Shown here piece after piece: positions 61,701 through 64,000 of a stretch of 64,000 nt of DNA. Positions within the stretch are counted from its first letter, which is position 1, and the number at the start of each line of letters is the position of its first letter. This DNA is from Streptomyces noursei ATCC 11455 (GTDB lineage: Bacteria > Actinomycetota > Actinomycetes > Streptomycetales > Streptomycetaceae): assembly GCF_001704275.1 (NCBI RefSeq), contig NZ_CP011533.1, positions 2,914,001 through 2,978,000 on the forward strand. Direction: 5' to 3'. The translations under genes were made by a program, and so were the position numbers. A model generated the notes under the pieces. That model was not told the DNA's origin. It saw nothing but the letters and a program-made list of their open reading frames with translations, and did no database searches.

Positions 61701-63534
61701 CGAGCGCGGCGCGGAGCCGGCCTGGCCCGAGGAGCTGGCCCGGGCCCGGCGCGCCATCCGGGTGCGGATCGCCGGCGCCGAGCACTGGGCCGCCGTCGAG
61801 GACGCCGGCCGGCTCCGGGACGCCCTGGGCACCGCGCTTCCGGTCGGTGTCCCCGAGTCGTTCACCGAGCCGGTCAAGGACCCGCTGGGCGATCTGCTGT
61901 CCCGTCATGCCCGCACCCACGGCCCGTTCACGTCCGAGCAGGCGGCCACCCGCTTCGGCCTCGGCACCGCCGTCACCGACGGCGCCCTGCACCGCCTGGC
62001 CGCCACCGGCCGCCTGGTCCAGGGCGAGTTCCATCCCGAGGGCATCGGCCGGGAATGGTGCGACGCCCAGGTGCTGCGCCGGCTCCGCCGCCGCTCGCTG
62101 GCCGCGCTGCGCGAGGAGCTGGAGCCGGTGCCGCCCGCCGCGCTGGCCGCCTTCCTGCCCCAGTGGCAGCACGTCGGCGTCCCGCGCCCGGCGCCCGCCT
62201 CCGGGGCACCCGCACCACCGGTCGCCACCGCCACCTCCGGGTACGGGCTGCGCGGCATCGACGGCCTGGTCCGGGCGATCGAGCAGCTCCAGGGCGCGCC
62301 GGTGCCGGCCTCCGCACTGGAGAAGTTGATCCTGCCGTCCCGGGTCGGCGGCTACACCCCCGCCCTGCTGGACGAGCTCACCGCCACCGGCGAGGTGCTG
62401 TGGGCCGGCGCCGGCGCCCTGCCCGGCAAGGACGGCTGGCTCTCCCTCCACCTCGCCGACACCGCGCCCCTGCTCCTCCAGCCCCCGCTGCCCCTGGAGC
62501 CGACCGCACTGCACGAGTCCGTGCTGACCGCCCTCGCCCCCGGTTACGGCCTGTTCTTCCGGCAGATCGCCGACCAGGTCCGCGCCACCACGCATCCGGA
62601 CGCCACCGATCCGCAGCTCGCCGACGCGCTGTGGGAGCTGGCCTGGTCCGGCCGGCTCACCAACGACACCCTGGCGCCGCTGCGCGCCCTGCTCGGCTCG
62701 GGCCGCACGGCCGGCTCCACGGCCCACCGCGCCCGGCGCACCGTCCCCCGCGGCAGATACGGGACGCTGACCGCCGCCGCGCGCCCCACCGCCTCCCGCT
62801 CCGGCCCGCCGACGGTCGGCGGCCGCTGGTCGCTGCTGCCCGCCCCCGAGCCGGATCCGACCCGCCGCGCCCACGCCCTGGCCCGTACGCTCCTGGACCG
62901 GCACGGCATCGTCACCCGCGGCGCGGTCGCCGCCGAAGGGGTCGCCGGCGGCTTCTCCGCCGCCTATCGCGTGCTGTCCGTCTTCGAGGAGTCCGGGCAG
63001 GCCCGCCGCGGCTATGTCGTCGAGGGGCTGGGCGCCGCCCAGTTCGCGATGGACGGCGCGGTGGACCGGCTCCGGGCGATCAGCAACCAACGGGAGCGCG
63101 GCGCCGACGCCCCCTTCCCGGACGGCGGCCCGGGGCAGCCCCGCCGCGCCCTGGTCCTCGCCGCCGCCGACCCTGCCAACGCGTACGGCGCCGCCCTGTC
63201 CTGGCCCGAGCCCCCCGAGGGCGCCACCCACAAGCCGGGCCGCAAGGCCGGTTCGCTGGTCGTCCTGGTCGACGGCGAGCTGGCGCTCTACATGGAGCGC
63301 GGCGGCAAGACCCTGCTGATATGGCCACTGGGCCCGGACCCGGCCGAGGCCGCCGCCGACCCCCGGCTCCGGCCGGCCGTCGAGGCCCTCGTCGCGGCGG
63401 CCCGGGCCGGCGCCGTCGGCACCCTGACCACCGAGCGCATCAACGGCACCGCCGCCCTCACCTCCCCGTTCGCGCCCGTCCTGGAGGCCGCGGGCTTCCA
63501 CCCGACGCCGCGGGGGCTGCGGCTGCGCGGCTGA
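58795..63534 (+). CDS. lhr: Large DEAD/H helicase Lhr
   Basis: A 1579-residue ATP-dependent 3'-5' helicase of the bacterial Lhr family. RecA1 has Q-like PTAAQEGAWRAI, PTGSGKT (46-52), VLYVSPLKALAVDV, TTPESLFLML, ILDEVHAVAG and GLSATVRPVEEVARYL. RecA2 has STIVFANSRRLAERL, AHHGSVSKEQR, VVATSSLELGIDMGAVDLV and QRVGRAGHQVG. Winged-helix and beta-barrel Lhr-core modules follow, and the long C-terminal domain (about 850 on) is the part unique to the long Lhr form. It unwinds RNA:DNA hybrids and acts in DNA repair. ATG at 58795 is used; an in-frame ATG lies three codons upstream. A Nei-type glycosylase follows 69 bases later, as in mycobacteria. Confidence 0.93.
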   Translation: MTEAALDSFSPATRGWFAGAFSAPTAAQEGAWRAIAEGSDVLVVAPTGSGKTLAAFLASLDALASAPPPAEPKKRCRVLYVSPLKALAVDVERNLRSPLTGIRQEAIRLGLPEPDIRVGIRSGDTPAAERRALATRPPDILITTPESLFLMLTSSAREALAGVETVILDEVHAVAGTKRGAHLALSLERLDELLDRPARRIGLSATVRPVEEVARYLSPRRRVEIVQPPSGKRFDLSVVVPVEDMGELGSAPVQEGETGEKPSIWPQVEERIADLVQAHRSTIVFANSRRLAERLCNRLNEIAYERTMGTALPEHHSPAELMAESGAAKGAPPLLARAHHGSVSKEQRALVEEDLKAGRLPAVVATSSLELGIDMGAVDLVVQVESPPSVASGLQRVGRAGHQVGAVSKGIVFPKYRGDLVQAAVVTERMRSGAIEALRVPANPLDVLAQQLVAMAAMDTWDVEELLAVVRRAAPFAALPESAFTSVLDMLAGRYPSDAFAELRPRLVWDRVAQTVTGRPGAQRLAVTSGGTIPDRGLFGVFLAGESSGKGGGGRRVGELDEEMVYESRVGDVFTLGTTSWRIEDITRDRVLVTPAPGVPGRLPFWKGDQLGRPLELGRALGAFLREIGSLSAEDAAARLSAAGLDDRAVANVLAYLSEQRQSCGHVPDDRTIVVERFRDELGDWRIVVHSPFGAQVHAPWALALGARLAERYGLDAQVMHADDGIVLRLPDADLMGLEFLDGDGGFGAADRAEYDPEQSPVGAADVVFEHGEVDQLVTDQVGGSALFASRFRECAARALLLPRRSPGKRTPLWQQRQRAAQLLQVASEFGSFPIVLEAVRECLQDVFDVPGLTELMADIEARRVRLVEVTTPEPSPFARSLLFGYVAQFLYEGDSPLAERRAAALSLDSRLLAELLGRAELRELLDAQVLADLEAELQWRTEDRRVKDVEGVADALRVLGPLTDAELTERGAEPAWPEELARARRAIRVRIAGAEHWAAVEDAGRLRDALGTALPVGVPESFTEPVKDPLGDLLSRHARTHGPFTSEQAATRFGLGTAVTDGALHRLAATGRLVQGEFHPEGIGREWCDAQVLRRLRRRSLAALREELEPVPPAALAAFLPQWQHVGVPRPAPASGAPAPPVATATSGYGLRGIDGLVRAIEQLQGAPVPASALEKLILPSRVGGYTPALLDELTATGEVLWAGAGALPGKDGWLSLHLADTAPLLLQPPLPLEPTALHESVLTALAPGYGLFFRQIADQVRATTHPDATDPQLADALWELAWSGRLTNDTLAPLRALLGSGRTAGSTAHRARRTVPRGRYGTLTAAARPTASRSGPPTVGGRWSLLPAPEPDPTRRAHALARTLLDRHGIVTRGAVAAEGVAGGFSAAYRVLSVFEESGQARRGYVVEGLGAAQFAMDGAVDRLRAISNQRERGADAPFPDGGPGQPRRALVLAAADPANAYGAALSWPEPPEGATHKPGRKAGSLVVLVDGELALYMERGGKTLLIWPLGPDPAEAAADPRLRPAVEALVAAARAGAVGTLTTERINGTAALTSPFAPVLEAAGFHPTPRGLRLRG

Positions 63535-63603
63535 GCCCGCCGGTGGGGCAGCGGGCCCGGACGGGGGCGCCCGATCCCCCGCCGGGCGGTGCATGATGGC
63601 CCC

Positions 63604-64000
63604 ATGCCCGAAGGCGACACCGTCTGGCGGCTGGCGCACCGTCTCCACCAGGCGTTGGCCGGCAGCCCGCTGACCCGCTGCGACCTGCGCGTCCCCCGCC
63701 TCGCCACGGTGGACCTGACCGGCCGCGAGGTGCTGGCGGTGGTGCCCCGCGGCAAGCACCTGCTCACCCGCTTCGAGGGCGGCCTCACCCTCCACTCCCA
63801 TCTGCGGATGGACGGCGCCTGGAAGATCTACGCCCCGGCCGAGCGCTGGCGCGGCGGCCCCGCGCACCAGATCCGGGCGGTCCTCGGCACCGCGGCGCAC
63901 ACCGCCGTCGGCTACCGCCTCCCCGTCCTGGAACTGCTGCGCACCGCCGACGAGTCCCGGGTCACCGGCCATCTCGGCCCCGACCTGCTGGGCCCGGACT
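63604..64000 (+). CDS. nei2: Fpg/Nei-family DNA glycosylase (3' end beyond window)
   Basis: The first 132 residues are present. MPEGDTVWR carries the catalytic Pro2 (Schiff base) and Glu3 of the Fpg/Nei family, and DTVWRLAHRL indicates the Nei (endonuclease VIII) rather than MutM branch. VVPRGKHLLTRFEGGLTLHSHLRMDGAWKIY supplies the conserved beta-sandwich lysine and HLRMDG loop. The helix-two-turn-helix and zinc finger lie beyond the edge. The enzyme excises oxidised bases and nicks the strand. It is placed directly after lhr on the same strand. Confidence 0.92.
   Translation, partial: MPEGDTVWRLAHRLHQALAGSPLTRCDLRVPRLATVDLTGREVLAVVPRGKHLLTRFEGGLTLHSHLRMDGAWKIYAPAERWRGGPAHQIRAVLGTAAHTAVGYRLPVLELLRTADESRVTGHLGPDLLGPD

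Noticed and set aside
58768..63972. A 1734-codon open frame on the minus strand opposite lhr
   Set aside because: Helicase motifs are on the plus strand. The opposite frame is Gly/Arg/Gln-rich without domains, a high-GC shadow.

Overview
The window comes from the chromosome of a Streptomyces or a close relative. The evidence is roughly 70 percent or higher GC with third-position GC bias, frequent GTG and TTG starts, NrdR, SOS and LexA arrangements typical of actinobacteria, a mycothiol-type maleylpyruvate isomerase protein, DUF3046, RshA, and LCP and TerD proteins. The order nrdJ-nrdR-lexA-DinG helicase-siderophore genes-hflX-rshA-dapF-miaA-miaB-gluRK/gluABCD-recX-recA is, from memory, that of the conserved Streptomyces core (around SCO5760-SCO5805 in S. 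coelicolor). No insertion sequence, phage, CRISPR array or tRNA gene was seen.

Layout. 0-5.5 kb is accessory: a partial histidine phosphatase, an ABC-F ribosome-protection ATPase divergent from a TetR regulator with a matched operator pair between them, a DUF4937 protein, a TerD protein and an alpha/beta hydrolase. 5.5-12.6 kb is DNA precursor supply and the SOS response: the B12-dependent ribonucleotide reductase nrdJ with its regulator nrdR (tandem NrdR boxes), lexA with an SOS box, and a DinG/XPD-type helicase. 12.6-18.7 kb is a four-gene NIS siderophore operon with diaminobutyrate aminotransferase, two IucA/IucC synthetases and an AlcB-type acetyltransferase, but no decarboxylase, N-hydroxylase or transporter. 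18.9-32.5 kb holds a lipoprotein protease, hflX, an M1 peptidase, rshA, dapF, miaA, miaB and small neighbours. 32.6-40.9 kb covers a LysR regulator, an orphan TAXI binding protein, the GluR-GluK two-component system and the gluABCD glutamate importer. 41.0-44.0 kb holds an FAD monooxygenase, then a cysteine-rich leader peptide, cysteine dioxygenase and a rhodanese. 44.1-47.6 kb is recX-recA (SOS box), an AI-2E permease and DUF3046. 47.9-53.6 kb is an envelope and stress block: DUF6542, LCP ligase, ArsR regulator, TerD, lytic transglycosylase and a TerD fusion, with ATTGCGCAA palindromes in front of three of its transcription units. 53.6-64 kb holds a secreted protein preceded by a second leader peptide, a toroid-fold protein, AzlCD with an AraC regulator, the giant helicase Lhr and a truncated Nei-type glycosylase.

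The most unusual signals are small. Two leaderless-looking leader peptides share an ungapped 17-residue motif (RR-x3-DL-x-R ... CRP). Two mini-ORFs bridge adjacent genes with an ATGA overlap at each end (gluC-gluD and cdo-rhodanese). A TTGCGCAA operator set lies next to an ArsR gene and duplicated TerD promoters. A siderophore locus lacks its expected amine-processing genes. All functional statements rest on reading sequence and motifs; no database search was run.
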